A stretch of 64,000 bases of DNA from Dyadobacter sp. 3J3 (GCF_009801115.1 NZ_VTOL01000010.1:186001-250000); one strand, 5' to 3'. Shown: positions 36,380 through 46,178, numbered from the stretch's first letter. A program made the numbers and translations. The notes: generated by a model not told the origin, from the letters alone.

Positions 36380-37013
36380 CATACTAATAATGGCGGCAAG
36401 TCTGATCACTTGTTCCGGAAGTACCGAAGTGAAACAACTGCCCTATTATAACACATCTGATTTTTCACCCTTATTTCTGTCATCATCAAAAGAAATTAAG
36501 CAAAAAGTACAGCATACTATACCGGCCTTTTCTTTTACAGATCAAAATGGAAAGCAAATTACGGATCATCAAATTGATGGTAAAATTCACATTGCCAATT
36601 TTATTTTTACAAGCTGCGTCAGTATTTGTCCCGTGATGACCAAGCATTTGCAGCTTATTCAAAAGGAGTTTTATAACAATCCGGAAGTGGCTTTATTATC
36701 TTTTAGTGTTACACCCTGGATTGATAATGTATCCAGATTACATCAGTTCGCAGTTCAAAATAAGATTACTGCTTCAAACTGGCATTTATTAACGGGAAAT
36801 ATGAGTCAGATCTACACACTCGCCCGTAAATCCTATTTCGCGGAGGAAGATCTTGGATTCACAAAAGACAGCACTCAGTTTCTTCATACCGAGCATATAA
36901 TTCTTGTTGATAAACAAAGACGTATCCGTGGGATTTATAATGGTACATTAGAATTGGAGGTGCAGCAGCTTTCGGCAGATATAAGGCAGCTTTTGAAAGA
37001 AAATAATTACTAA
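36321..37013 (+). CDS. SCO1/SenC-family thioredoxin-like copper protein
   Basis: About 230 residues from ATG 36321, with a lipoprotein signal (LITC). It has a thioredoxin fold with the CxxxC motif CVSIC (Cys99, Cys103) and a conserved C-terminal His in FLHTEHIILVD (His189/His192), the copper ligands of Sco1 proteins. Sco proteins deliver copper to cytochrome oxidase or act as thiol reductants. Its place after YHYH and MORN genes suggests a shared role in copper or electron-transport maturation. This is inference. Confidence 0.85.
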   Translation: MDYLGQKIAPTFLTVFLKISILIMAASLITCSGSTEVKQLPYYNTSDFSPLFLSSSKEIKQKVQHTIPAFSFTDQNGKQITDHQIDGKIHIANFIFTSCVSICPVMTKHLQLIQKEFYNNPEVALLSFSVTPWIDNVSRLHQFAVQNKITASNWHLLTGNMSQIYTLARKSYFAEEDLGFTKDSTQFLHTEHIILVDKQRRIRGIYNGTLELEVQQLSADIRQLLKENNY

Positions 37014-37026
37014 TCGTTATTAAAAT

Positions 37027-37064
37027 GAAAGCGCTGAAAGAAACAATTTCCTTTCAACGCTTTC
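37027..37064 (+). terminator. Terminator between the SCO gene and the convergent susD
   Basis: 13 of 14 bases pair between 37027-37040 and 37051-37064, around a 10-base loop. The genes converge here, so it may act for both strands. Confidence 0.65.
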
Positions 37065-37091
37065 TACTTCAAATTTCAGTTCTGACAATCC

Positions 37092-38690
37092 CTAATTCCA
37101 GTTGTTAACTATATCTTTTGAAACATTTGGATTGTAATTTTTTTCTACATCCGGGATTGGGAACAGTACGTTTTTATCCTGGAATGGTGATTTTCCGTCA
37201 CCTGGTTCCGATGCTCTTGTAACATTGATAACTTGCTTGGCAATTCCCCACCGGATCAGGTCAAAATAGCGGGTTTGTTCACCGGTAAATTCCAGCTGTC
37301 TCTCCCGCATCAAAATGGCCATCGCATCAGTCTGGCTGGCACCCAAGGATGTATATTGAAATGCATTAACCCTTTTTCTGACCTGGTTGATCAATGCCAA
37401 CGGTTCAGCTCCCGTTTTTCCTTGTTTGATGTAAGATTCCGCAAGCATAAGTAAAACATCGGCGAATCTGATCACCTGGCCGTTAATGCTGCTTGCTGGC
37501 CCACCATAGGTTGCTACTTCATTATAGTATTCATATTTTCTCCAAACATAATATCCCTGCGGATCAGATGCTTTAAAAGGAAATGAAATTTTTCCGGATG
37601 CACATTTTTCACAATAAACAGTGTCGCCGCCACTTTCTGCACTTCCATAAAAAGTTGAATATGCCCGTGGATCAGTATAGGTCGAACCTGTTACAGGATT
37701 AGTATATTTGAATGCTTTAACCGCCGCAGTGCTAACATACACGTTAAACCAGTCGTTAAATCCATATTCCTGGGCACGATCAGAATGGGTTGCTTTTCCA
37801 CCCCAGGTTTCCTGTCCACCGAAAACATAATACTGATTACCAATTCCCCAATCGGTCCACGCAGCATTCATAACCTGGAAAATATTTTCAGGACTGCTTT
37901 GATTCGATGTACTGAAAAGATTGTCATAGGAAGCATCCAAAGTATAAGCAAAAGGAGCCGTTGTAAGTTGAGTAAATGTGGCCTGCGCCTGAGCAAATTT
38001 GCCCTGATAAAGATATGTTTTACCCAACAATGCAAGCGCAGCACCTTTTGTAGCTCTGCCTAAACCAGTGGCTGCCGGATACGTTAAAGGAAGATCCGCA
38101 GCGGCAAGCGTCAGATCATTTTCAATAAAACTCCACATCGCTCCTGTTGTCGCACGAGGAAAATAATTGTTGGCGACCGTACTATCGTAGGTCGTGATCA
38201 ACGGCGCTCTTCCCCACAAATTTACAATATTGAAGTACGCATAAGACCGCAAAAAACGCGCTTCGGCGATAAATTGTTTCGCATCTGCCTGATCCGAAGC
38301 AACGGTTGGTGCCCATACATTTGCACGGTCAATCACTACATTGGAGCGCAGAACCAAACGATAAAGGCTATTCCAAAGCTGCCCGATCTGGGTTTGACTT
38401 GTACCGAATGAATAATCGGCCAATTGAGCCATATCACCCTGAAGGTTTGTTGTCTTTTTGGCGTCATAACCTAAAAGGTCGAAGATAAAATAATATTCTC
38501 TCGACCATAATCCATTGTGTAACAGCGTAGCATAAGTCGCAACAACGGCCTGATTCAGCCCTTCACTTGTGGTAAAATAAGTACTGTAATCATAACTGCT
38601 CTGACTTGTAAGTTCCAGTTTTGATTCGTCGCAACCGGCTATGTTCACTACGGCCAGCAAACCCAAAATATATAATGATATTTTTTTCAT
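37092..38690 (-). CDS. SusD/RagB-family glycan-binding lipoprotein
   Basis: A 532-residue surface lipoprotein that caps a SusC channel and binds the substrate. The lipoprotein signal is MKKISLYILGLLAVVNIAGC. The helical TPR-like fold and a C-terminal RQLEFTGEQTRYFDLIRWG motif are typical of SusD. It lies 29 bp after its SusC partner on the same strand. The ligand is unknown; no glycoside hydrolase is next to this pair, so the substrate cannot be guessed from context. Confidence 0.9.
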   Translation of the reverse strand: MKKISLYILGLLAVVNIAGCDESKLELTSQSSYDYSTYFTTSEGLNQAVVATYATLLHNGLWSREYYFIFDLLGYDAKKTTNLQGDMAQLADYSFGTSQTQIGQLWNSLYRLVLRSNVVIDRANVWAPTVASDQADAKQFIAEARFLRSYAYFNIVNLWGRAPLITTYDSTVANNYFPRATTGAMWSFIENDLTLAAADLPLTYPAATGLGRATKGAALALLGKTYLYQGKFAQAQATFTQLTTAPFAYTLDASYDNLFSTSNQSSPENIFQVMNAAWTDWGIGNQYYVFGGQETWGGKATHSDRAQEYGFNDWFNVYVSTAAVKAFKYTNPVTGSTYTDPRAYSTFYGSAESGGDTVYCEKCASGKISFPFKASDPQGYYVWRKYEYYNEVATYGGPASSINGQVIRFADVLLMLAESYIKQGKTGAEPLALINQVRKRVNAFQYTSLGASQTDAMAILMRERQLEFTGEQTRYFDLIRWGIAKQVINVTRASEPGDGKSPFQDKNVLFPIPDVEKNYNPNVSKDIVNNWN

Positions 38691-38719
38691 TTCGATTCTC
38701 TTTTAGTAATTCCCAATGA

Positions 38720-41700
38720 TTAAAATCCAAGTTGTATACCGCCCAGGAATGTTCTTGGCTGCGGCAGATTGGCCCTGTCGTCAATACCTCGTGAGAAGAT
38801 GTAACTTCCTCCACTTTGCGTACTTACCTCAGGATCGTAACCGGTATACTTGGTGATAGTCAGAAGATTCTGCGCTGCTACATAAAAACGGATGCTACTG
38901 AAAACGTGTCCGTTACCAATACTGCTGACAAAAGATTTTGGAATGGTGTAACCCAACGTGACATTTCTAAGTCGCATGTAAGCACCGTTTTCCAGCCACC
39001 AGTCGGATGGTCTAAGGTTGCCGTCACCAGTTGCGCTTTGTCCAGCTCTTGGAAGAGCAGCGACATCACCCGGTTTTTCCCATCTGTCCAAAATTCCGGT
39101 TGTTGCGTTATGTCCGGTAGATTCGTTAAGTGTCACGAATTTAAAGGCATTCAGCAATTTCAATCCCGAAACTCCCGACACTACCATATTGAAATCAAAG
39201 TTTTTGAAATTAACTCCGGCATTAAAACCATAAACGATTTTCGGAATCGGGTTACCCAGGATTTTCTGATCTGTTGCATCCACTTTTCCATCGCCGTTGA
39301 TATCTTTAAAGATAAAATCGCCGGGTAATAAACCTGCCTGATATACCGTCGAAGCATCACCCGATTTCGCTTTTGCTGCTGCATTCAGGGCATCGATTTC
39401 CGCCTGATCTTTCGCTACATGATCTTTGTTATATCCATAAAAAGATCCGATTGGAGAACCTGCCGCCGTGTATGTAAAAGTTGGCAAATTACTGAAAGAA
39501 CCCGCCTGGATTGGTGCAGCGAATTCACTTCCCAAAGAATTTACAATGTTTTTATTGTGTGCGATATTACCATTGATAGTATAAGTCAAACCGTTGCCGG
39601 TTGAGCCTCTGTAACCTGCCGAAAACTCGATCCCTTTATTCTGAGCACTAGCGGCATTGGCATATTTACTTGGCTGTGTAGCGCTCTGAGATGCACCGGT
39701 ACTACCAGGAACCGGAACGCTTACAAGCAAACCTGTACTTTTTCTGTTGTAATAATCAACGGTTACCGTCAATTTATTATGCAAGAAACCAAGATCTAAT
39801 CCTACGTCAGTCTGATCCGTAGTTTCCCATCGGATGTTTGGATTTGATAAAGTAGTAATCGTAGTACCCGGATTAAATCCTTCATTGGTACCCAAAGAAT
39901 AAACTAAATTGCCATTAGGATTTCCACTGAAAGTCAGCACATTGGTGATACCAGTCGTAGGTATTGTATTATTTCCGGTGCGTCCCTGGCCTACTCTCAA
40001 CTTACCATCGGAAAGGAATGACAGATTGTTTTTAACAAAATCTTCATCAATAAATCTCCACGCTAAACCAACACCGTAAAAATTACCAAACCGGTTATTC
40101 GCTCCAAAGTTGGACGCACCATCCCGACGAAAACTTCCCGTTAAAACATATTTGTCGTTAAACGAATACATACCACGGGCAAAATAAGAAATCACCGAAG
40201 CCCGCGCATAACCATAACTTGACCCCGAAACGGTTTGCGACTGCGCTACGCTAATATTCTGGATTGAATTATTCGGAATATTAGTTCCCTTGGCATCCAC
40301 ACTGGACGAATGTCCCGGATCAAGATAACTATTACCCAAAGTGGCAGAAATCGAATGTTTTCCAAACGATTTGTTATAGGAGAAATAATTTTCAAGTGTG
40401 TAAAATGAATAATTATTATATCCCAAGGTGGCCTGCTGCGGTTGTGTCAAATTATTACCGGCAGTGTATCCATATTGATAACCACTATTTTTCCCGCCAC
40501 CGATTTCAGCTGAAAGCTGCGTTCTGAAACGCAAACCTTTGATCAGATCAACCTCCGCAAACACTTGTGGGAAAAACACAAATCCCTGTGTAACCGGATG
40601 GTTCAGATTAATTGCTGCAAGGGGATTGTTACCACCGTTGAAGTCATCAACGTTGGTCGTGTTAGAATAACCACCCGGAACTTTTGGATCCAGAATGTCT
40701 TTATAAGGAGAATATGAAACCGCTTCCGTAATATTGGCCAGCTGACCAACGTCCTTTACATAACGTACATTCAAAGTTTGTCCCAAATGAAAACGACCAA
40801 GTGACTCATCAAGACTGAATCTACCGTTTACTCTTTTATCCGTATAATTTTTCACAATGGCCTGCTGGTTCATATATCCAAGCGAGAAGTTGTACGTAAC
40901 TTTTTCGCTGCCTCCGCTGATACTAAGATTATTTTGAGAAACCAAAGCAGATTGAAAAATCTGTTTCTGCCAATCGTTTCTGTCAACCCGAACGTCAGCG
41001 CTACCAAATTTTTCTGGTAAAACAGCATTCGTAGTAGACGCGAAATCTTTCAACAGATCAACATATTGTGATGCATTAAGCAAATCCAGCTGCTTCCATG
41101 CTTTTGCTACGCCCCATTGTGAAGTGAAATTTATTTTTGGCGCACCTGTAAGTCCTTTTTTTGTTGTGATAATAACCACACCGTTAGCCGCAGCGGAACC
41201 ATAAATTGCCGTTGAAGATGCGTCTTTCAAAATCGTAATGTTTTCAATATCCTGAGGGCCTAATGTATTAAACATCGTTTTGCTTCCCTGGATACCGTCA
41301 ATTACGTACAAAGGATCAACACCTGTGAAAGAACCCGTACCGCGAATAAGTATCTGGGAATCCGAACCCGGCGTACCATTGGATTGTAAAACCTGCACCC
41401 CGGCGGATTTTCCGATCAATAATTGAGAAGCATTGGTCGCCGTTGTGGAACCCGCATCTTTCGCAGAAACGATATCCACAGCACCTACAACGTCCTTTTT
41501 CCGTGAAGTACCATAACCGATAACAACCACTTCATTCAAAGATTTATCATCCGGAGCAAGACTTACGTCAAAAATGGACCTGTCTCCAATGGGTAATTCC
41601 AATGTTTTATATCCTACAAAACTGAACACCAATACGGCAGATTTGTCAGCAACCTCAACACTATAACCACCATTAACATCTGAAACTGTACCCGACTGCG

Positions 41701-42205
41701 TACCCTTCACGCGCACACTAACGCCGGGCAAACCCTCTCCTTTTTCATCTGTAATTTTCCCGGATACCTTAATATCTGCAAACGTTTGCATATCGGCAGA
41801 AACCGAAGATTCCTCCTTGGAGGTAACAGGTTTTTCAGCAGTAAGCAAAATCCTTCCCGATTTTGTCAGCTCGTAGGAAATTCCCAATGGCACCAAAAGT
41901 GAATTTAAAACGGAAGATAACTTTTGATTTGTCACATGAAAAACCACTTCCCGGTTTGCACTAATTGCCTTGTTACTGTATACAAATTTAACATCAGCTC
42001 TACTTTCGATCTGGCTTAAAACTTGCTTCAATTCCGTTTTTTCAACATTAACCGTGACCGTCCGTTCCAAAACTTCCTGTGCTCTTCCTATATGTCCGGC
42101 ATAAGTGAGTCCTGCGAAGGATATACAAAAAATAATTTGTGTCAACGAAATTTTCATGAGCAGATAGAGACAGGCACGACCTTTTCTTTGTCGATTTTTT
42201 TTCAT
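38720..42205 (-). CDS. SusC/RagA TonB-dependent transporter with STN signalling domain
   Basis: A 1161-residue outer-membrane transporter. After a signal (about 1-40), an STN secretin-like domain (about 45-120, VNVEKTELKQVLSQIESRADVKFVYS) links it to trans-envelope signalling. A carboxypeptidase-like domain (ISGKITDEKGEGLPGVSVRVKG) and a plug (EVVVIGYGTSRKKDVVGAV) follow, then the barrel to the C-terminal TFLGGIQLGF. The STN domain and the adjacent FecR and sigma genes show it is induced through ECF signalling when substrate is bound. It pairs with the SusD downstream. Confidence 0.93.
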   Translation of the reverse strand: MKKNRQRKGRACLYLLMKISLTQIIFCISFAGLTYAGHIGRAQEVLERTVTVNVEKTELKQVLSQIESRADVKFVYSNKAISANREVVFHVTNQKLSSVLNSLLVPLGISYELTKSGRILLTAEKPVTSKEESSVSADMQTFADIKVSGKITDEKGEGLPGVSVRVKGTQSGTVSDVNGGYSVEVADKSAVLVFSFVGYKTLELPIGDRSIFDVSLAPDDKSLNEVVVIGYGTSRKKDVVGAVDIVSAKDAGSTTATNASQLLIGKSAGVQVLQSNGTPGSDSQILIRGTGSFTGVDPLYVIDGIQGSKTMFNTLGPQDIENITILKDASSTAIYGSAAANGVVIITTKKGLTGAPKINFTSQWGVAKAWKQLDLLNASQYVDLLKDFASTTNAVLPEKFGSADVRVDRNDWQKQIFQSALVSQNNLSISGGSEKVTYNFSLGYMNQQAIVKNYTDKRVNGRFSLDESLGRFHLGQTLNVRYVKDVGQLANITEAVSYSPYKDILDPKVPGGYSNTTNVDDFNGGNNPLAAINLNHPVTQGFVFFPQVFAEVDLIKGLRFRTQLSAEIGGGKNSGYQYGYTAGNNLTQPQQATLGYNNYSFYTLENYFSYNKSFGKHSISATLGNSYLDPGHSSSVDAKGTNIPNNSIQNISVAQSQTVSGSSYGYARASVISYFARGMYSFNDKYVLTGSFRRDGASNFGANNRFGNFYGVGLAWRFIDEDFVKNNLSFLSDGKLRVGQGRTGNNTIPTTGITNVLTFSGNPNGNLVYSLGTNEGFNPGTTITTLSNPNIRWETTDQTDVGLDLGFLHNKLTVTVDYYNRKSTGLLVSVPVPGSTGASQSATQPSKYANAASAQNKGIEFSAGYRGSTGNGLTYTINGNIAHNKNIVNSLGSEFAAPIQAGSFSNLPTFTYTAAGSPIGSFYGYNKDHVAKDQAEIDALNAAAKAKSGDASTVYQAGLLPGDFIFKDINGDGKVDATDQKILGNPIPKIVYGFNAGVNFKNFDFNMVVSGVSGLKLLNAFKFVTLNESTGHNATTGILDRWEKPGDVAALPRAGQSATGDGNLRPSDWWLENGAYMRLRNVTLGYTIPKSFVSSIGNGHVFSSIRFYVAAQNLLTITKYTGYDPEVSTQSGGSYIFSRGIDDRANLPQPRTFLGGIQLGF

Positions 42206-42294
42206 AGTTTCGATTGTTTTTTGTAAAAAAAATAAGTCAGATATTTTCTCCTTCCTGTATCTTGCCGGATACTTGTTAGAAAGAAGGTATTACC

Positions 42295-42329
42295 AAGCCG
42301 GTAGCGTTCAAGCGTTATCGGCTTTTTTT
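42295..42329 (+). terminator. Plus-strand terminator-like hairpin in the fecR-susC gap
   Basis: AAGCCGGTAGCG (42295-42306) pairs with CGTTATCGGCTT (42313-42324), with two G-U pairs, loop TTCAAG, then a T-run to 42329. On the minus strand the two G-U pairs become C-A mismatches, so it is only fully paired as a plus-strand RNA, opposite to all neighbouring genes. Confidence 0.5.
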
Positions 42330-42419
42330 CATCCCGTCCAATTCAGGAAAGGATAAATCTTTGGAGAGTTTATATTCTCATATATGCAGATTGATTTGTT
42401 GTTAATTTCTTTAAATTGA

Positions 42420-43487
42420 TCAGTCGCAGCCGTTTCCGGTTATAAGTATTCTGGTACCTTTTATTTCATAACGGGCCGTATTTGCCTTACATATTAAATC
42501 CAGTTTGTCATAAAGCGGAATTTCGGATATGTCGCCGGTGAAGGTGCATTTTTCAAGCAGCTCGTTCGCAAATACGATTTCAATACCATATTCTTTTTGA
42601 AGCGTTGCGGTGATATCAAGTAAGGAATGATTATTAAAAACAAGGTTGGCTCCTGTAAGATTTTCCGGAATCAGTATGGGTTGTTCTACAATCCCTGTCA
42701 GCAAATGGCCGCTTTCGTCATCATAAGAAACTCTTTGATTTGGAGTTAATAAAACTCCCTGGGAGCTTTTTTCAGTTTTTTCGAGGTGGTTATTATGCAA
42801 AAAACGATTTTCAAATACAGATACTTTTCCGGTCAGCACTTCCACTTCCGTTGTGAAGGATTCCTTATTTGTTTTAACCCAAAAACTGGTACCCAGAACT
42901 TTGGTAACAAGTTTTCCACTATACACAAAAAATGGTTTTGACGGATTTTTCGATATTTCAAAAAAGGCGTCCCCTTCAAGCTGCACCTCACGTTTATCTA
43001 CCGAAAATACATTGGGATATGATATTCTGCTGCCGGGTGCTAACGTTATCAAACTATTGTCATTCAAACGAATACGCTGAATTGACGATGAATTATTAAC
43101 CGAGGATTTCAAATTCCCCTTTCGTGAATGCACGACAAGAGATTCGCTCTTCATAGCCACCTGTTCCTGGCTTTTCTTAAACAGGAAAGAAAAACCAAGC
43201 AAAAGGATGACCGCCGCTGCAACGCCATATCTGAGGAGGGAAGATTTCCACCAAACGCTATGAATAACCGGTTCGACATCATATATACGTAAGGTAGGCT
43301 GATCTATATCCTGACTAATTTTTGCCAAAATTTTCTCTTCCAAAAAAGATTTCTCATCCGTATCTATCGACATGGAGAAATCTTTATTCAGGCTTTCATA
43401 CCACAAATGAATCTTCGTCATCTCATCTGCCGTACAATTTCCCTGACGGTATCGCAAAAGGAGTTCCTGAATTTCTCGATCTGACAT
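42420..43487 (-). CDS. FecR-family anti-sigma factor
   Basis: A 355-residue inner-membrane protein. A cytosolic N-terminal domain (about 1-80, MSDREIQELLLRYRQGNCTADEM) binds the sigma factor, a single transmembrane helix (about 83-103) follows, then the FecR periplasmic domain (about 125-240, LKSSVNNSSSIQRIRLNDNS) and a DUF4974-like C-terminal domain that contacts the STN domain of SusC. It sits between the sigma gene and susC on the same strand. The job is to hold the sigma factor until the transporter signals. Confidence 0.92.
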   Translation of the reverse strand: MSDREIQELLLRYRQGNCTADEMTKIHLWYESLNKDFSMSIDTDEKSFLEEKILAKISQDIDQPTLRIYDVEPVIHSVWWKSSLLRYGVAAAVILLLGFSFLFKKSQEQVAMKSESLVVHSRKGNLKSSVNNSSSIQRIRLNDNSLITLAPGSRISYPNVFSVDKREVQLEGDAFFEISKNPSKPFFVYSGKLVTKVLGTSFWVKTNKESFTTEVEVLTGKVSVFENRFLHNNHLEKTEKSSQGVLLTPNQRVSYDDESGHLLTGIVEQPILIPENLTGANLVFNNHSLLDITATLQKEYGIEIVFANELLEKCTFTGDISEIPLYDKLDLICKANTARYEIKGTRILITGNGCD

Positions 43488-43684
43488 TTTACAACAACTT
43501 TACTTTAAAAAAAAATCAATTAGGCTGGGTTATCCACTCACCATACTAACAAGCCGCACAACTGAGCAATCACCCTAAATGATTTTATTTATTCTTCGAA
43601 AGTTTATACGATATAGCTATAAATAACTAAATAAACTTCAAATAATACTATCAAATTTTACCTGAAATAATTTAACATGAAGAA

Positions 43685-44305
43685 TTAATGCAGAAAAGCT
43701 ACGGCCAATGCGAGAATGGATATCAGAATTTCTTTTAAATAAATTCTGATGGATTTAGTGGCTTTGGTAAGATGATATTCAACTGCTTTCTCAGACAAAT
43801 CCACTTGAACTGCAATTTGTGCGACAGTCAGATGTTGAAAGCGGTTTAATCTGAATATTTCACGGGATTTTGGCGGCAAGACTTCTAATCCCTTATCGAT
43901 CATTTGTACGAGGTCATTAAAGACAACTGTATTTTCAGTATTAAAATCTTCAAATGAAGAAAATGCTTTATAATATTCAACATAGGTATTCTGGCGACCA
44001 GCTGCCCGAATCTGGTCAATTACTTCATAACGAACTGCCGAAAAAAGGTAAAAATCCAGTTGCGAAATCCGAATTGTTTCCCGTTCCTTCCAAAGTCTAG
44101 TAAAAATATCCTGAATGATTTCTTCCGAAAGCGCACGGTTTTGCAATTTACGATTTGCTACCGTAAACATTCTGAACCAGTATTCTTTATATATGACAGT
44201 AAAGGCATCCCGGTCTCCATTTTTCAACCCTTCAATCAAATCCGTTTCGGATGGTTTTTTATAATCTAACACTGTCAATTTGTTCACAATCAGGCTCTTA
44301 GGCAA
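43685..44305 (-). CDS. ECF RNA polymerase sigma factor (sigma-70 family)
   Basis: A 206-residue ECF sigma factor. Region 2 is at about 30-95 (YWFRMFTVANRKLQNRALSEEIIQDIFTRLW and FYLFSAVRYEVIDQIR) and region 4 at about 130-180 (LPPKSREIFRLNRFQHLTVAQIAVQVDLSEKAVEYHLTKATKSIR). A hydrophobic C-terminal tail (ILISILALAVAFLH) is unusual for a soluble sigma factor and could tether it to the membrane or to FecR. It starts a four-gene set with fecR, susC and susD. Confidence 0.92.
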   Translation of the reverse strand: MPKSLIVNKLTVLDYKKPSETDLIEGLKNGDRDAFTVIYKEYWFRMFTVANRKLQNRALSEEIIQDIFTRLWKERETIRISQLDFYLFSAVRYEVIDQIRAAGRQNTYVEYYKAFSSFEDFNTENTVVFNDLVQMIDKGLEVLPPKSREIFRLNRFQHLTVAQIAVQVDLSEKAVEYHLTKATKSIRIYLKEILISILALAVAFLH

Positions 44306-44754
44306 TGCTTAAATGGATAAACGATATTGCAACAAAATTATATTTTTTATTGTAATTATTCTACTTAAATTTTTACACAAAGATTTTCTATTTTAGTTTA
44401 TTACGCAAAGTAAATTACTATTTGATGCAAAATGTTATTAATTATAGCAATTAAAATTATTTTAATCTGGAAATTGAAAGGTTTTTGTCTGTACTTCTCA
44501 CCAATACCAGTGGCTGCGAATTTCTATTTTGATATTAATGGACATGATCTTGAATGCCTATTTTAGCTTTCCGTTGTCTGCTTTCAGCGTTGTGCAATTT
44601 GAACATTTATAGAGGTTTTAACAAACCAAAGCCGACTGCCGATAGCACAAATTCTCTTACATTTCAATTCGTGATCAGGTTTAATTAATTTAAGGAATCG
44701 TTTTTAAAAATCATTTGTTCATGGAAAGAGATATGATTCATAAATGACTGCTTT
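44306..44754. other. 449-bp AT-rich divergent gap
   Basis: Between the sigma factor (minus) and the P460 gene (plus). It holds a candidate -7 box for the sigma gene at 44333-44340. Nothing else was found, including no gene or hairpin with a T-run. Confidence 0.5.
44333..44340 (-). promoter_or_regulatory. Candidate -7 box for the ECF sigma gene
   Basis: CAAAATTA reads TAATTTTG on the minus strand, matching TAnnTTTG, about 28 bases before the sigma start codon. The -33 box is not clear. Confidence 0.4.
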
Positions 44755-45708
44755 ATGAAAACTGCTAAAAGAAAAACATTATTGATTCTGTCACTTGCAA
44801 TTGTCCTATTTACCGGACTCCAGTTTGCAGGATCCGACATTAAAAAGACTCCGGTTAGCACTACATTACCGTTTCCACATGATGTCGGGATTATCCTGAA
44901 AAAAGCTTGCTACGATTGTCACTCCAACGAATCTCAACTTCTATGGTTCGACAAAATTGCACCTGCTTCCTGGATTGTTTCAAGAGATATTTCAGATGCC
45001 AGAAAAGTGCTCAACTTTTCAGTTTGGGACAGTCTGTCTCCTGCTGACCAAAAAGGGAAATTATTTGAAGCATTTAACCAAATTTCTTTGGGTGCCATGC
45101 CTCTGAAACAATATTCCGCTCTTCACCCCGAAGCGAAATTAACTGCTAGTGATATTACAATCTTGAAGACTTATATAACCAGTCTGGTTTCTGTCAAAAC
45201 TTCGGATACTTCGAGAATAAACGCTGCAAATAAACAATACGATGGGTGGATAACTACCAAAACGAACACTCCTAAAGTAAAGCCTGCACCCAATGGCATT
45301 GAATATATTCCGGATTTTAAAAACTGGAAGGCGATAAGTACGTCTGATCGTTTCGATAACGGGACGATGCGGGTGATCGTAGCCAATGATATTGCTGTAA
45401 AAGCGATTAAGGAAAATCATATAAATCCATGGCCAAACGGAGCAACTTTTGCAAAAATTGCCTGGGAGGAATTGATAGATTCAGCCGGAAATGTACAAAT
45501 CGGCGAATTCAAGCAGGTTGAGTTTATGATCAAGGACGATAAAAATTATGAAAAAACGGCTGGATGGGGATGGGCCAGATGGAAAGGAATGCAACTGGCA
45601 CCTTATGGCAAGACCGAAACATTTACCCAGGAATGTATTAATTGCCACAAACCTGTAAAGGATAATGATTTTGTATTCACTCTTCCACTTCATCTTAAAT
45701 CCAAATGA
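44755..45708 (+). CDS. Heme-binding domain / cytochrome P460 fusion
   Basis: A 317-residue exported protein with signal (1-25). The N-terminal heme domain carries CYDCH (Cys52, Cys55, His56) followed by SNESQLLWFDKIAPASW. The C-terminal part matches cytochrome P460, with AGWGWARWKGMQLAPYGK and a second heme site, CINCH (294-298). P460 proteins oxidise small nitrogen compounds such as hydroxylamine in other bacteria, and the role in Bacteroidota is not settled. It overlaps the next gene by 4 bases (ATGA). Confidence 0.82.
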   Translation: MKTAKRKTLLILSLAIVLFTGLQFAGSDIKKTPVSTTLPFPHDVGIILKKACYDCHSNESQLLWFDKIAPASWIVSRDISDARKVLNFSVWDSLSPADQKGKLFEAFNQISLGAMPLKQYSALHPEAKLTASDITILKTYITSLVSVKTSDTSRINAANKQYDGWITTKTNTPKVKPAPNGIEYIPDFKNWKAISTSDRFDNGTMRVIVANDIAVKAIKENHINPWPNGATFAKIAWEELIDSAGNVQIGEFKQVEFMIKDDKNYEKTAGWGWARWKGMQLAPYGKTETFTQECINCHKPVKDNDFVFTLPLHLKSK

Positions 45709-46178
45709 TTATGAAAACTCTTGTGGGGTTGAGCTTTCTCAGCATATTTCTTTTAATAAGTTGTTCAAAAGAAAACTTATATAATGAAAGTGCTTCTTTT
45801 GCCGATAGTACCAAAATTACCAGGGTTTTGGAGGAAAAGGTAATTACCGCAATGGCTGATAGAAAGAAAAAAACTATTTCTACTTTATACGGAAACGATA
45901 TTGCGAGCGAACATGCAAGAAATTCTGCTGATCACCAATATCCGTCCGGTTCAGAATTGTCACTTGTTACCTGGTCACAGAAAGAAGACATTCAATGGTA
46001 CGGCGCGAACATACCAGGAGAAATAAAATCCATTGAAATTGTAAAATACCAAACTCCTGATTCGGCTACTTTGGAACATTATGAAGGCAAAACATTGCAA
46101 TTAAGAAAAACAAATTTTGAAATTTCGATGAGTAGAATTGGCTATATTTCAGGTCTTCGAGGTGCCGTTTTACCTTGA
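45705..46178 (+). CDS. P460-like companion lipoprotein
   Basis: A 157-residue lipoprotein (lipobox ISCS). The segments ISTLYGNDIASEHARNSADHQYPSGSELSLVTWSQ and WYGANIPGEIKSIEIVKY resemble cytochrome P460 domains, but there is no CxxCH motif, so it should not bind heme covalently. The start at 45705 overlaps the previous stop; a second Met two codons later is equally possible. It is co-transcribed with the heme protein and is probably a partner or inactive paralogue. Confidence 0.72.
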   Translation: MIMKTLVGLSFLSIFLLISCSKENLYNESASFADSTKITRVLEEKVITAMADRKKKTISTLYGNDIASEHARNSADHQYPSGSELSLVTWSQKEDIQWYGANIPGEIKSIEIVKYQTPDSATLEHYEGKTLQLRKTNFEISMSRIGYISGLRGAVLP

